A stretch of 64,000 nucleotides of DNA from Dipylidium caninum (GCA_017562135.1 QEYB01000179.1:1-64000); one strand, 5' to 3'; shown: positions 48,889 to 60,750, numbered from the stretch's first letter. Notes: generated by a model not told the origin, from the letters alone. Program-made: numbers and translations.

Positions 48889-51318
48889 TTATTTCGCGTC
48901 GGTGGTGACGGTGCCCACATTCTCGGAGTCGAAGTAGTGCTCCTCCACAACGCCCATCGATGCGGGTGGCACGTAGCGCATGAAGTCGGCGAGGTGCACG
49001 CACGGCCGAGTAACATGTCTCCAGACTCCGATTTCATCCTTGAGGAAGAGTGAGAGGAGGAAGCCTAGGAAAGAGGAGTTGGTGGCCAGTGGTGCTCGTG
49101 GCTATAGGCCTACAGGTCAGATCATATGCACTTACAAACAAAACAGGAGGCGCCACAACAATAGAAGGTCAGAGGGAAGTTATTTCTGATGTCGTCATTT
49201 GACACTATGGCAGCTAGAATGAGGTCGACATTACACTAAAACGAATGATTGAGACCTTACAATGTGATGCTATCATCTCAGGATGAAAGGAAGGAGGGAC
49301 TCACTGTAGTGCTGAACAGGAGACCATATATAGTGGCGACGTTCTTCGAACCAAAAATGAGATTACAGGCGGTGGGCATGTAAATAGCGCGTGCAGCCAT
49401 TGTGAAGTCGATGAGGAAAACCCAAATAGCATAGAGGATATGGAAGGCACCCGAGTAGACGAGGAGAGGGAAGGTGACAAAGAGTAATGTCAATTGGAGT
49501 AGGAACCATCCCAGAGGAAGCTATCACAATGCGCACAGATAGAAGGGTGTTACGAGAATTTTAGCATCTCCGGCCAAGCCCCATTTATGATCAAGTGCTA
49601 CCTTGAAGGAGAATTGGTCGCAAAGGAGACCACTGACAACACGTCCGGCGCAGAGGAAGATGGACGTGCACGTGGCAATGACTGAGAGGAAATGATCATC
49701 AATGTTATTAACCTCACCGAATACCTAACCAAAGCAAAAAATGTGCTACATATTGAGAGAATAATTGCGTAGTTTCCTCTGAGTTGCAGTCAGCAAAGCA
49801 AAATTGGTAAAATAAGCAAAAAGTGCGTTTGCTGATGGGCCTCACCTTATCGACAGAGTTCATCAGATTGGTAGGCTCCATCATCAAGAAGATAATTATG
49901 GCAATAAGGTAAAAGTCAATCGATTTGAGCGCTTCCTTAACCGAGTAATCGTAGGTGTGCGAAAGGACTCTGAACATGAGATAATGCAGAATAGGCATAA
50001 AGACCATGGGCATGAGAGACACACGTGAGCAGAATAAGCGTATTTGCTTGTGTTTAACGTCCACCTGACATTCTGCTTCGAAACCGCTCCTTTCGCCGTT
50101 TGCTCTATAACATTATAGCACTATCTGCTTTAACTCACATCCTCGACAAATACATCGTCGGCTAACGCATATCGGCAATTAAATCTTGCTCTCGCATATA
50201 CTACTGAGGATGAACAGGCCTACCCGATTTCAGCACTCTTTGTTGGTGCAGCCACATTGGTTAGCTCAAACCTAAAACGGCATAAAGTGGCTCATCCATA
50301 GAAGTCTCCTCAATATGAGGATCAACTCAACTAAATAACAAATTCTGCAACAGTGTGTGCCTTCATAAAACAATGAGTTGGTAGGGGCAGCAGTCTACGG
50401 GAGAAGAACGTCTGTCATGCACAACAACTCACGTTTCCTGCGCGTCCTTCTTCACCGAATTTTCGTCCTAAAAACGTGACACGCCAATGAAAAGCCGACC
50501 ATGATAGAAGTCGTACTTCAAATTACACTTACGCTTCTGCATTTGCGTAGCAGAATGAAGCCAATCACTTGGAGGCCACACAGTATAGCAGCAAGAATGA
50601 GCAAGGCCGTCGGTATTTTGGATGTCACAGTGGAGCTGAAGAAATATAGCCATGACAATGTACAAAATAAGCGACTTCATGGCAATGTAAAGAACATACT
50701 CAGCAGTAGGTTTGTTGTCTGGATTAATCAAAACAGTTTGTATGGATGTAAAGACCAAGGAACCCAATCCTAATGAGGAGGGGATGAGACCTATGACAAC
50801 AGCGCGATGCTTGGGAAACCACTAGATGAGGAGAGAGGAAGTGGGATCAGAGAAGTGACTATAGATACATTGTGTGCAAAGTAGAAGTGCAAGGAGAGAA
50901 ATTACCTCCGCAGCTAAGGTGAATAGAACCGCGTACGAAAGACCCATCCCAGATCCAAACATCACAGCGTAAGTGACTATGAACGGTCCAAGTCTTCTGG
51001 AAATTGTAAATGCCGAAAGTGCAAGTTCACCGCTGAAATGAAAATGGGTTATGTTGAGTGGCTTCATGTACCTTGTCAAAATACAGCTGATTGCCACACT
51101 GGACGAAAACCAATGCGTGACTGTAGCCAGCCACCGAGTGGCATTAGAATAACAAGCCCGGTCATCATTGCTGCACTGGACCAAATGGTTTGTCCCCCAG
51201 TGATAGTCATGAAGGGGATCAGATACACATTCATATTTCCATATGTATAGCTGAAACCAAACGACAAATGAATGAGTGCGGCACCAAACACGGTTAAATA
51301 TCCCCAAACCTTAGACAT
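48889..51318 (-). CDS. MFS membrane transporter, oxalate/formate-antiporter-like, 9 exons
   Basis: Exons are 51,318-51,072, 51,032-50,906, 50,821-50,700, 50,635-50,533, 50,467-50,433, 49,969-49,846, 49,724-49,602, 49,520-49,305 and 49,101-48,889 (TAA). All introns have GT..AG ends (39, 84, 64, 65, 463, 121, 81 and 203 nt) and all phases agree. The exons total 1,310 nt, one short of 437 codons including the stop. The missing base lies in exon 1 around 51,085-51,100, where the frame changes after GFRPV and resumes at AISCILT. The start is the first ATG after an in-frame TAG. The protein would have about 12 membrane segments. A motif-A-like loop (GGWLQSRIGFRP) follows TM2, a WFPKHRA segment precedes TM5, and GRVVSGLLCDQFSFK lies between TM8 and TM9, features of the OFA/apicoplast-pyruvate-carrier-like MFS branch. 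The substrate is probably a small carboxylate (inference). Confidence 0.88.
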
Positions 51319-52382
51319 GGCAATCTAATGACAAACGATTCGCAAGGTATGAGTGCCATCTGCCTTATATGACCGTTAACCGCTGATCACATAAGCAAAT
51401 CCCAAGATCGCAAGTTGTGCGATCGGAGTACGACATTTAAATACGGACTATTAGTTTTAGGTTCCTCGTACTGTGAATAACTTTCATGCTTATAAAAATA
51501 ATTTTGTTCATTTTTCGAATATTAAAGATTGAAATATATAAGTGGACCGAAATAAAGAGCAATATAATCGTTCCCGTCATTGTTATACGTCGCGAAAAAG
51601 GATTACTTAACTGCAGTAAAACGCGTTCACAATTTTGACGTGTCTTTCGAAGTACACCAATTTCCTTTGTTTCCATCAGTGGCCTATATTTTGGTCTTAT
51701 CTACTTGAGATTTGCAAGAATTTCCTCTTGTTCTGTCGGATCCCCTCAGTCTCCTCTTATCTGCGGTCCAGGAGCCGGGGTGTCATGACTGGCAAAGTAG
51801 TATCTATCCGAGATAGATCGAGACCATAGCTACTTATTGCTTGGCATGACTATATGGTTTGCCTCTACATGATCCAACGATTTTATCAAAATATCGGGGA
51901 GACCGTTTCGCTGTCCGTCTGCAGTTGGATTTGCCCAATCCACTGCTCTTGCTACTGTACATTTAGTGATATGAATGGAAAAAGGCAGAAGTAACCTTCT
52001 CGACCCCAACTTTCTCTACACATCGGTGTGGCGTGAATTCTTCCACCATTCCTCTCGACTCAGTTCCCTCGCATTCACGACACTCTCTGGGTTATCATCA
52101 ACATCACTGCTCGCGAACCTGGAAATTCACGTCCTGACATTACTGGTGAGACTTCTCTTGCCTCAACGGGTGACGAAGTAGCAGGGTACCAGCCTTCTTC
52201 TGTCTAAGGCGTCAGGCAATGGTCATCTCCCTCCGTGGTAGTCAATAAGATCTGGAGTACATCGTCAGGACAAAAATACCAAGAATTCACTTGAAACAGG
52301 GCTCTTCTGTCTCTTCTCGTGGGTCATTTCGAAAGTAGGACATACGATTGACGTGACAAGCGCATTGCCTACCTGACGACAG
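51319..52382. other. Promoter side of the transporter; possible exon near 52.1 kb
   Basis: This is the upstream side of the minus-strand transporter and of the plus-strand gene that follows, so a divergent promoter is possible. A plus-strand reading from an acceptor at about 52,062 (CTCAG) through HDTLWVIINITAREPGNS to a donor (ACTG then GTGAGA, about 52,145) may be an upstream exon of the next gene, but its phase does not join directly. Confidence 0.3.
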
Positions 52383-53156
52383 CTCACCAACACCACCACC
52401 AAGAAAAATACCCTGGCTTTGGCGATTGAGAAAGTAGCGGACTGGGCCAACGCTGGCCTGCGTAACCTGAAAAATGTTGTGCTACACGTCGATTGTGGCT
52501 CTCGGCCATCGTAAGTCACAAATTCGGAAAGATGCCCACGCGATGTGTGTTAACACGTGACGGCGCTTCTTCATCAAATGCAACGTAAAGCATGTTGTTG
52601 TGGTCAGAAGCGTGTGAGGTTAATAACTGCAGTCCCTGTGTTCCTGCGTCCCGATGGCCTGCGATTCCGCCAGGTAGGAATCGTCCCGAAAGTTGCTTTG
52701 TTCTCTTAACCGAGAGAGAAGACAAGGAGGACTGGTAGCAGATCGAGGCAATGGTTGGAAAAAGGGATGCTGTTTTCGATCACATCTGCTTTCGTTTGCC
52801 TCAATCAGCTTTGTTAAGACCGGTGAGTGCTGTCTGGGTCTCAGATAATAGGCCTGGAACAATTCTGTCGAAGGGGAGATTCGCAGGTAATTTTTTCACG
52901 ACTTACGAAGTATCCGTGTGGCAGTATCACTCACTTTCTTCATGCTTTTGCCATCAGTTGAAGAAATTATCACTCATTGTCACTTTGTAGGGGAATCTGC
53001 CAATGTCAGCGAGGCCAATCAGCCATGTCCTCCATTATCTAAGTCAGAAGTCTCCGATGGAAGGGCACAAACTTATGAGTAAGAGTAAATGAGTTGGAAC
53101 GAGTTCTTAACAGACAGGCATCAAGAACTTCATCGAGCTTCGTTGCCTTTCAGTGA
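52383..53156 (+). CDS. 3' part of an unrecognised multi-exon gene
   Basis: Five exons fit together by phase: 52,383-52,510, 52,619-52,673, 52,742-52,886, 52,991-53,078 and 53,114-53,156 (TGA). Introns are 108, 68, 104 and 35 nt, all GT..AG, with donors GTAAGT, GTAGGA, GTAATT and GTAAGA. The reading starts LTNTTTKKNTLALAIEKVAD, passes through NLKNVVLHVDCG, VFLRPDGLRF and AVFDHICFRLPQSALL, and ends in a serine-rich tail. It shows no membrane segment. I do not recognise the family, and upstream exons are probably missing from the model. Phase agreement across four introns is the main support. The first acceptor of exon 2 (GTGTGAG) is weak. Confidence 0.5.
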
Positions 53157-54003
53157 CGTTGGCGGATGGCCTCGCTCCTCCGCCGTGTGAAGACCAGTGC
53201 GACACTTCCGAGAAGGTACGGCGCAATAAGATTATATCTGTATGTTGCGCTCTTACTATGTTGAGGAGGAGTTCGTGGTTCCCACTCCGCGTAGAGCATG
53301 AGAAAATGTGGACAAATTTGACGGAAGAAACAGACAATGAGACGATCGGCGATTACGGCAAGACAAATTGAGGAGAGGTAGAGGAGATGTCAGCCAGAAG
53401 CCATATCAGTGCTGCAGCGCCAGTAGTGCCGCGGCATCAGGGATGCCTCAATCGCATGCATCTCAGGTTCGCATCCCTGCTGGGCGCGTCGAGTCGACGC
53501 TTCGTCAGTTTCAGATGACGCAGAAACAAATCACCGGACAGAGGTTAGGGCGTCGCTGTCACGAGGTGGCAGTCGACCTTAAGAAGAACTCTTCTAAGCA
53601 GGGACGATTTCGGTGGTGAGTTGAGACTTTGTTCAGAAAGGCTCGTCGCAGAATAGAGACCCTAATCCCCGGTCATGGCATCCAACCACCTCCGACCTCT
53701 ACACCCAGACAGCAGCATTAACTTGTGTCAATCCTCCCCACTCGCCCGTCTCATCAATGCGATGGGATGAACGAGGCGGAGACGAGAGGTGATCACCGAG
53801 AAGATGCAAAGCACCCCTTCGCTTTATTCATCTACTCCTTCAGGTGAACACTGCGATTGGGGAACCTACCTGGAATTCGACATTTTCTGCATCTCTTGCG
53901 ACTCACTAAATGAACCATTTTAGTGCCAGGTTTTGTTGTTTCCATTGATGTGTGTTTCGCTTATGTACTTGAATGCGCTTCTTTGCAGTTGATGTCGTAC
54001 AGT
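53157..54003. other. No supported gene
   Basis: Plus-strand ORFs at 53,153-53,371 and 53,368-53,619 lack recognisable domains. An alternative exon 53,114-53,214 (donor GAGAAG then GTACGG) uses another frame of the same acceptor and could represent alternative splicing or chance. Confidence 0.3.
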
Positions 54004-54609
54004 TCAAAGGACATCCATATGTGTCAATCCCGAAAGAAGCGAGAAATCGCTAGAAGAGCTGTAAGACCAGAGAGAGGCAACTCGCAAACTTTCCTTTGCG
54101 AGATGCTCCTTATTCACATCGGTCACACAGATATTTGCATAGCATTCAAAAGAGCCGGTCGTCATGCGATACGCAGAAGTACTTGAGTATAGCCACATCG
54201 CCACTACGAACGGTGGTACCGTGTAGTCATCAAAAAGGTAGACGAAAGCTTCAGTATTCGCAGCCACTGCTGTGGCAACGGCATGGGAATACAGGGTGCC
54301 AGGCGGAGCGTCCACATATCACTTCCTCACCCGTACCTCCAATTGCAAGGTAGGCTTTTCTCTTGCCACGAATGAGGCGACCAAAGAAAGAGGAGAGAGT
54401 GAAAGAGAAAGTTCGTTCGCGCCGAAAATTAGAGAAGATTCATTTGCGTCAAAGGAAGCGAGAGGAGCCGGGCTGTCAACAAAAGTGAACGAAAGACCTT
54501 CAACTCGAGGGCACACTAGAGTGAAGAACGAATGTCTCTCGCCTGTCACACGACTAACTGTTGGGTCTACGCGTATAACTGTCATCCTCATCAGGGAGCC
54601 ACGGAGCAC
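54004..54609 (-). other. 200-codon minus-strand reading with one TGA, possible exons
   Basis: The minus-strand ORFs 54,609-54,322 and 54,315-54,007 are in the same frame, separated by TGA at 54,319-54,321. The first part is beta-rich (GLSFTFVDSPAPLASFDA), and a donor-like GAG then GTACGG lies just before the stop (about 54,345). This could therefore be two exons rather than a nonsense mutation. The second part reads GTLYSHAVATAVAANTEAFV with hydrophobic stretches. The family is not recognised. The plus strand is also open for 156 codons (54,272-54,742), so strand assignment is uncertain. Confidence 0.3.
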
Positions 54610-54933
54610 GAGAAGTTCTGATGTGCTTCGAGGCTACCGTAAAGGTGAGCTCATGCCTCACGCGCTTCCATGCGTGATATTATACACGTCAAATAATCAG
54701 TGGTGTCGTCGAGTGTCCCACACACCTCCAAGTAGGTGCTGAACAATCCGTCCATCACACCCGTCATCACTTCTTAACGTGTGCTTCGCACAACTGTCCC
54801 ATAGTGTGGCATTTGAATAATGGGTGTGAAATATCTCGATGAGAGGAAGTCGACTGCTAGACGGTGCCGCTCGAAGGCGACCTCAGAATGCCAACCAAAG
54901 TCATTTAATCTCGACTCGTCTTGTTTCACCTAG

Positions 54934-55615
54934 ATTCCCTGAAATATACACTACATTGTGTTTGTCTACAACTCTGGATTTCGTTCTGCCTCACATGATT
55001 TGTTTGATGCACCTCTATTCCTTAAACCGTTTGAAGAAAGCGCTTGATCTTGGACAACATGTTTCCGCCTCATTCGTAACAGACATGGCTAATTTAGGAA
55101 TTATGCCTCCATCACTTGCGGCGATCGCGTTCAGTTGAGGTTAGCCAGTGACCAACTGTCCGCCCTGTTCTACATAGCCACCTACAAGATGGCAATCGTC
55201 ATGGTGATATTGGACGAACGAGAGGTAACCCATCTGTGCGGGGAATCTTAGGGTTGATAGACTCGGGTTTATCAAGCCTGCCATGTTCCTCTCATTGCAC
55301 AGAAATAATAGATCTAGGTCAATTCCGAAGAGAACACCACGCGAGTCGGCTTAGTGAGGTAGAGGGACACAAAGGGTTTAGGCAGGCGATAAAAGGACGC
55401 AGGGCAAGGCATGCCAACCCCAAGCGGATGGGTGGTCGCCGTGTGAAAGTCGATCTGACCTTCGAGCAGGGATCGGTGAGTGAACAAATTGCACTCATTT
55501 GAGCTCACTGTATGCAAAATGTATTCCTTAGACGAGCTGCGGTGAAGTGGACTCAACAAGAGACTATACAATTCGGTTGAGAATGCTATACTGGGCGACT
55601 GACCGGGCGATGTGA
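54934..55615 (+). CDS. 3' part of a second unrecognised multi-exon gene
   Basis: Four exons agree in phase: 54,934-55,060, 55,135-55,224 (30 codons), 55,386-55,475 (30 codons) and 55,532-55,615 (27 codons plus TGA). Acceptors are CACCTAG, GTTCAG, TAGGCAG and CCTTAG; donors are GTTTCC (weak), GTAACC, GTGAGT. Introns are 74, 161 and 56 nt. The reading runs from FPEIYTTLCL through LNRLKKALDLGQH, LSALFYIATYKMAIVMVILD and RHANPKRMGGRRVKVDL to YTIRLRMLYWATDRAM. One hydrophobic helix is likely in exon 2. No family is recognised. The first exon is least certain, and further 5' exons are expected. Confidence 0.45.
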
Positions 55616-56008
55616 AAAGTACTTTCATTGCTACTTCCTACATGACCAGCTTCTATCTTCGTTGCTCGCCACTAATGGAACCCTCCACTGTCTGAATCTC
55701 CTTCCAAAAAAGACAAGCACCGCCCCGAGGAGTAACCGAGCGAACTAGTGTTGGTCTTTATCGCATTTGAACCGTTTCGTCTGACCGAGCAGAACGTGGG
55801 TAAGTGGATCTACTGCGCGCAACATTGGAGTCAGACAGAAACAGAGAGCATAAGGAAACCGAAGTCTTCCGAGAAAAGGGAAGAGAAGTAGCAAGTTAGT
55901 ACTGACACCATTTTTCCTGGCTGGCCTGTTACAACGTCGAGTGAGGTTGATGCCACATTTAAGTGGCGTCAAAAGGCCTCGACTGAGAGAAAAGTTGATA
56001 GCCTTCAC

Positions 56009-56133
56009 CTGCAGTCGGGCAAAGTAGGCTTTGATCACACATAACATATGCTTCCACAGAGAAATGAGGGCATCCTCGGCTCTGTTTTCTCTCCATGTAA
56101 TGCGAGATTCAGCCACGTCTGTCAAACCCGTCG
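56009..56133 (-). other. Candidate exon, helical, unknown protein
   Basis: A 125-nt segment has a good acceptor (GACATTAG) and a good donor (CTGCAG then GTGAAG). It is open in one frame as TGLTDVAESRITWRENRAED followed by a helix ending CVIKAYFARLQ. A short final exon near 55,940-55,915 (ASQEKWCQY then stop) would fit in phase. The family is not recognised. Confidence 0.3.
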
Positions 56134-57240
56134 CTAATGTCTTGCTTCTCCCATGGGTTCATGTGTTACCTTCCTCCTCCCTATTCAGATTGCCAATTTC
56201 AATCATTCGTTTCACTTAAACTCATTTCCCACATTCTTAATCTCTAAACGTTAGCGTATTTCGTTACAGGACAAATTCTTTACACAATTGTTTGGCTTTT
56301 ACAAACAGAACATCATTAAGCATGTCTATTTTCCCTCAATTCTTGACTGCAACGCATATTTTTGCTCTCATTTTGATATCGACTGAGAGGGCTTGGCGTC
56401 ATTCTTGTGTCGCCATCGGTGTCGGTAAAATCTTTTCCCTTGTCTGTTCACGAGCGGAAATTAAGAACCGCCTGATAAGCATTTAACTACGGACAAAAAG
56501 TGGCCTCCAAATTGAAGAAAGGCAAATTTACCACCCGTGTTCTTTAGGTTGTCCAAAACGTGTGTTACTTGGCGTGACTGGATATTTCGGGGATAGCTGC
56601 GGAGGTGGACTCCTTGTGAGAACGACTGAATGAGACCTTACAATGATCCACATTGCCTATTCTTATTGCTGACCTCCCTGAATGGTCTATTTGGACGTAT
56701 GTGTGGTAAACTTTCGGGACGACCGTCGTTGGTAGATGCGCAAGATTTTCTTTTGAGAGGGGCATGAAGTCGTTTCATTTTCATCACACACCCCATTAAC
56801 TTACTGTCACGTTCACTTTAATTGGTTCTCGACTTACTCGTTTTCCGAGTCGCCTCTGTTGCTGCTGCGAGGTAGGTAGAGTGAGAAAGAGAGAGCGAGA
56901 AATTACACAGATGTCTACATCTTTACCGAGGAGAAATTTCTGCAAGTGGGGTGTCTCCAAATTTCCTTTCATTCTACAAAGCTCTGCTAAACCCGTTGCT
57001 CATTTAATGCTGTAAGTCACAACAAGGTGACTACGAACACGGCGATGTCAGTCCTAGGCACTGGGACAGAACTCCTCCTCTTAAATGAACATTCTGTGTG
57101 AAGAAGTAGAGAGGAGTGTTGACCATAAAAGTTGACATTCTCCGTGCCAAGTAATTGTTTTCTTGCTTGCTTGCTCGTAGGGCAAGCACCTTCCCCACAA
57201 TTTTCACGCAATTATTTTCCTTCCTTATCATTTCCACTAT
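56134..57240. other. No supported gene
   Basis: Short ORFs only, all under 70 codons, with no match to repeats and no splice-consistent chain found. Confidence 0.35.
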
Positions 57241-58720
57241 GCAACCACCTCATTTCAATGCTTTACGCACCCATATACGCCATTTCTTCTGATAATCTGT
57301 AATCACGTATTACTTGGTGCTACAAATGACAAACATGGAGAGGTAAAGGGGGAAAATGTGAGGCAAGAGTTTGAGGAAGGGAAAAACCTGAAGCAGGAGG
57401 GGGAACAGGGGAAAATCAGTGACAGGAAGATTCACTTCAGCTGGCAATGTCGGCTGTTGGATCGCGATTGTGTGCCGAAGTGGGGGATGCTGGGACATGA
57501 AATCATATCACCTTGCTTAATGCGTCGTCTAAACTCTCCAGTGCAAACCTCCCACCCACCTACGCCTTCATGTAAAAACTGTGAATACTTAGTAAAAAGA
57601 CAAAGTTGCAAGTATATAGAAGGCTTCTACCAGGGCTTCGTTGACCTCTCCCACTTTGAGTAGCTTCCTTCGCCCACAATCACAAAGTGAACTTCCTGTT
57701 TCATCCCCTAAGCTGTTGAATGCCTCTAGCGCTCACACGTGCACTCGTCCTCAGCCTCCTTCGTAGTCTCTCATTGAACGCACAGCATGTCACCGCCTTC
57801 ACCGTGGCAGACGACACCGAGACTGCGCGTAAAGTAGCTACCGACTTGCTTGTGCTGCCTCATCATCGCCTTCACAACCAACTGACCTCGGATGCAGAGC
57901 AGCACGACGACGTAATTGAGTCGTCACCTGAAGTGGAGGAAGAGGATAAAAATAGCCGTAATACCTCTCAGATGAAAAGATTTCGAGATGAACATAAATT
58001 CTCGCCAGGCAATACGGCGGTCCGATACAACAGCAATCGTAGAATAACTGGAACACTTTAAACATGAGAAGAATTGAGGACGTTTTTAATTCTGCCTCAT
58101 AGTACAAGCTCTCCGACCATAAGCACATTTGTCAGTAACGTAATTGCCAAACAACCGCCCAATTCACTAGCACCTCTGAATCATTACAACGATTTCCAAC
58201 TCGGCAACAAATCTGTTTCTACCTGCTGTCCAATGAAAACTTAGCACTAGTTACCTTAACAACTCCGCCGGAGCATAGTAGCCTGCCAAATTATTTCTCG
58301 TGCCAATATTTATTATATACATGCTCATCTTAATTTGCTCAATGTCGCTCAGCGATGTTGCTGAGATGATTATGTGTTTGCATATGGCATATTCCATGTT
58401 GCATGAGACTGCTTTCCTCCATCAAAGCCGTGCTCGTACACCTTCTTAACACTGTTCCATGCAACTAAATTATAAATAACCTGTCCACGGGTAATCGTAG
58501 AAAACCACATTCACTCCACTGGTCTCCACTTTTCCTACCTGAGCGCAGGACAACATTCCTCCTCCCCTTTGACCATTTCAACAGGCTACATTGAGGAAAA
58601 CAATTCTCTAATCAACATCAGCCTTCACTTATTGCATGTTATTACATCTCCTCCTCTCCCCTCATAGAGTGCCTTTCAGCCCCGCTTTCACTCCGCTCTC
58701 CCCGACTTTAACCCCTTGAG
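57240..58720 (+). repeat. Further copy of the 22.3-23.46 kb sequence with an inverted M piece
   Basis: Positions 57,240-57,540 match 20,755-21,070 inverted, 57,540-57,960 match 22,335-22,755 forward, and 57,960-58,720 match 22,760-23,460 forward. Because Y-like and X-like sequence run on without a break here as they do at 22,760, that join is ancestral. The copy is clearly more diverged from the palindrome arms than the arms are from each other. Confidence 0.8.
57720..58061 (+). CDS. 113-codon ORF, VADDTETARKVATD family
   Basis: This is the only uninterrupted copy of a reading that appears three times in the window (22,498-22,830 plus strand with stops; 25,300-25,560 minus strand with a frameshift). 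It contains a leucine-rich start (ALVLSLLRSLSLN), a conserved VADDTETARKVATDL block, a HNQLTSDAEQHDDVIESSPE segment, then a basic end with DEHKFSPGNTAVR. The amino-acid pattern is better kept than random drift would suggest. No domain is recognised. It may be one exon of a larger gene, since upstream islands of the same protein are seen in the other copies. Confidence 0.4.
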   Translation: MPLALTRALVLSLLRSLSLNAQHVTAFTVADDTETARKVATDLLVLPHHRLHNQLTSDAEQHDDVIESSPEVEEEDKNSRNTSQMKRFRDEHKFSPGNTAVRYNSNRRITGTL

Positions 58721-60618
58721 TCTGAGCGACAGCAAAGAGGAGACGTGGAAATGAATGGGTCGGAGTTACAAATAGGAAGTGCAGGATATGGCAAAAGCAG
58801 TCGATGGGCCCAAAGTGAGCTAATGTTCCCGACGCGACAGAGGAACAGAGGCAAAAACCACTGATAATCCTTGGATGTTAACCTCTCAAGGCGTCAGTAA
58901 ACTCTCGAAAAATGTAGCCGACTAAAGCTAAGGGAGTTGAACAATCAGTGCAGAACTTCGAAAGCAACCAGGTTCAAAGATTATGTGCAATCAGCGCAAT
59001 ATCCACTCGCTGTCTGATATACCTTGTGGAGAGTGCGCAGTTCAAGTCGAACGAGCCACATAAGTCTACAGCTTCAGTAGCACAGAATGCGTCTATCGTC
59101 ACTGAATGTGGCTCTAAGGAAGTGAAGAGAAAGTGTTTCGGTGTTGCAGCCCACGGAGCACGTTGCAAGGTGGATCAGAAATCGGCAGTGGATCGCGGAA
59201 GTAGGCGTTGCTCTGCGCACATGATTTTCAGAGGAAGTAGAGAATTGGTCCTTCATCCCTTCATCAACTTCCAGTCCACCACTTTTTCTTTCTACTGTTC
59301 TGTAACTCTTGTTGCGTAAGAGAAGCATTCAGGCTCGTCCCGTCCAAGTGCTTCTCCACCCCAGCAACACGTGCTTGGAGGTGGAAGACGAGGAATAAAG
59401 AAAAATGCAGTGCAAAAGCTTTTCATCGCATTCTTTTGCGTGTGGAAAATAAATAGGCTATCAAAACGAAGTGTGGGTAGAAGGCGAGCCACTTAGGTGG
59501 TATGGAGATGGGATGACAAGCTGTTCGGTGCGCGGTCCTCGGGTTCGCCTCGCTCATCGACAGTCGCAGTGGTTAACGTTCTATGTTGGCCTGGGGGCCT
59601 TGAGAGGAGCTTTTCTGAAGGAAGAGAGATGAGAAATGGCGGAGGTGTGGGAAACAGTGGTAAAGGGCGACGAAAGCGGAGGCTGATTATAAGAGAATGC
59701 GTTGGTTAGCATGTTGGAGCATTCGGTTAGACGTACAGACCTGTCACAAATGCTTGCATTATCGCCACCTCATAATTCGTACCGCTGAAGTGTCAAATAT
59801 TACACGGCTGACAGCAAGAACGACGGATTAAGAAGAAGAGCAATTGCGCGGGTGGGGTATGAGAGGCGGGAGGAGCAGCGATGCCAGGAGGTAGTGCATA
59901 AGAAGTGGCAGTGTTGTGTCGTAAGCAACGATTTTGATCAAGTATTGTCCGTCGTATGCCCATTCATGCAACCTCTGGAGGCATTACTACAATCTTGAAG
60001 ACTCGGGCAGTCGACGCACTAGAGCGCGCCGTCTGGGAGACAAACATGGTGCTGTGAATATGGTGGACTCACGTGTTTGTTGGTGGAGTGGAGCAGGCGA
60101 AAAGGACAGAGTGAAAATTTTCCTCGGGTTTGAAGAAAAGGTGAGCAACCTGGCATTGTCACTCAGAGAATGGAGACATGAAGGAGAGATCAGGTGAATG
60201 CCTATCGTCTATCGGCCACGTTTATAGGTTGAAGATGAGAGAAATGTGGAGGGCGAATATAAGCAAATCCAAATTCACCGAAGACAGACTGATTATCTGA
60301 GGCCTCCTATGTTTCCCATTGTGCATCCCAAATCTAAACTGGACAAATGACAGCACACAAGCTAATCCCTCTTGCCTCTCCTTTCATTCTTTACCTTGAC
60401 CCCCCCTGCCTTTTCGTGCTCCCAGACACACGGTACCGCATGACAGGTTAAAGACTTCTTCGTCGCCCCACAACCCTACCGAAGCCAAGTCATTCAAACT
60501 AGACAGACGGAGGGACTTCGCAGGAGTCGAGCGAGCGAGGGAAGGGGAGGAAGCCAGAAATCAAATGGCGCAAGCGAGCATCACGATAGCAATCGTCAAG
60601 GATTTAGGCAGTGATGGT
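58720..60618. other. No supported gene
   Basis: Contains a 123-codon plus-strand ORF (58,948-59,319) without a recognisable domain and with a 64-codon shadow opposite. A piece near 59,345-59,410 (CTTCTCCACCCCAGCAACAC) weakly resembles 43,560-43,620. Nothing else is recognised. Confidence 0.35.
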
Positions 60619-60634
60619 GGCCCTTAACAGGGCC
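60619..60634 (-). terminator. Histone mRNA 3' stem-loop
   Basis: On the minus strand GGCCCTGTTAAGGGCC forms a perfect 6-bp stem with a 4-base loop and is followed directly by ACCA. This is the form of the replication-dependent histone 3' processing signal bound by SLBP. It lies 117 bases downstream of the H2B TAG codon. Its presence shows the gene was copied as DNA and not through a polyadenylated transcript. Confidence 0.9.
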
Positions 60635-60750
60635 GTGGAACACATTCATTCATTGTCGACATTTTAGTTCAGGACGCAGTAGGTTGAAGTGGCATTGGAG
60701 CCAGTGACCCAGCCACCTACCTTAACACCACAAACTTACTCCGCTCAGCT

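Noticed and set aside
49714..51307. Longer ORFs over the transporter locus as separate genes
   Set aside because: They read through introns or other frames. The nine-exon model explains all conserved transporter segments.
52740..52890. 22-nt intron (GTGAGT...TCTCAG) splitting the 52.7 kb exon
   Set aside because: It is too short for splicing, and the frame stays open straight through, so one longer exon is simpler.
52608..52890. PTB or PDZ domain in the 52.4-53.2 kb gene
   Set aside because: Only a short V-F-x-x-P-D-G-L piece resembles PTB proteins, and the rest of the fold's motifs could not be placed.
53455..53480. tRNA T-arm-like GGTTCGCATCC
   Set aside because: No matching acceptor stem, D-arm or anticodon arm could be folded upstream.
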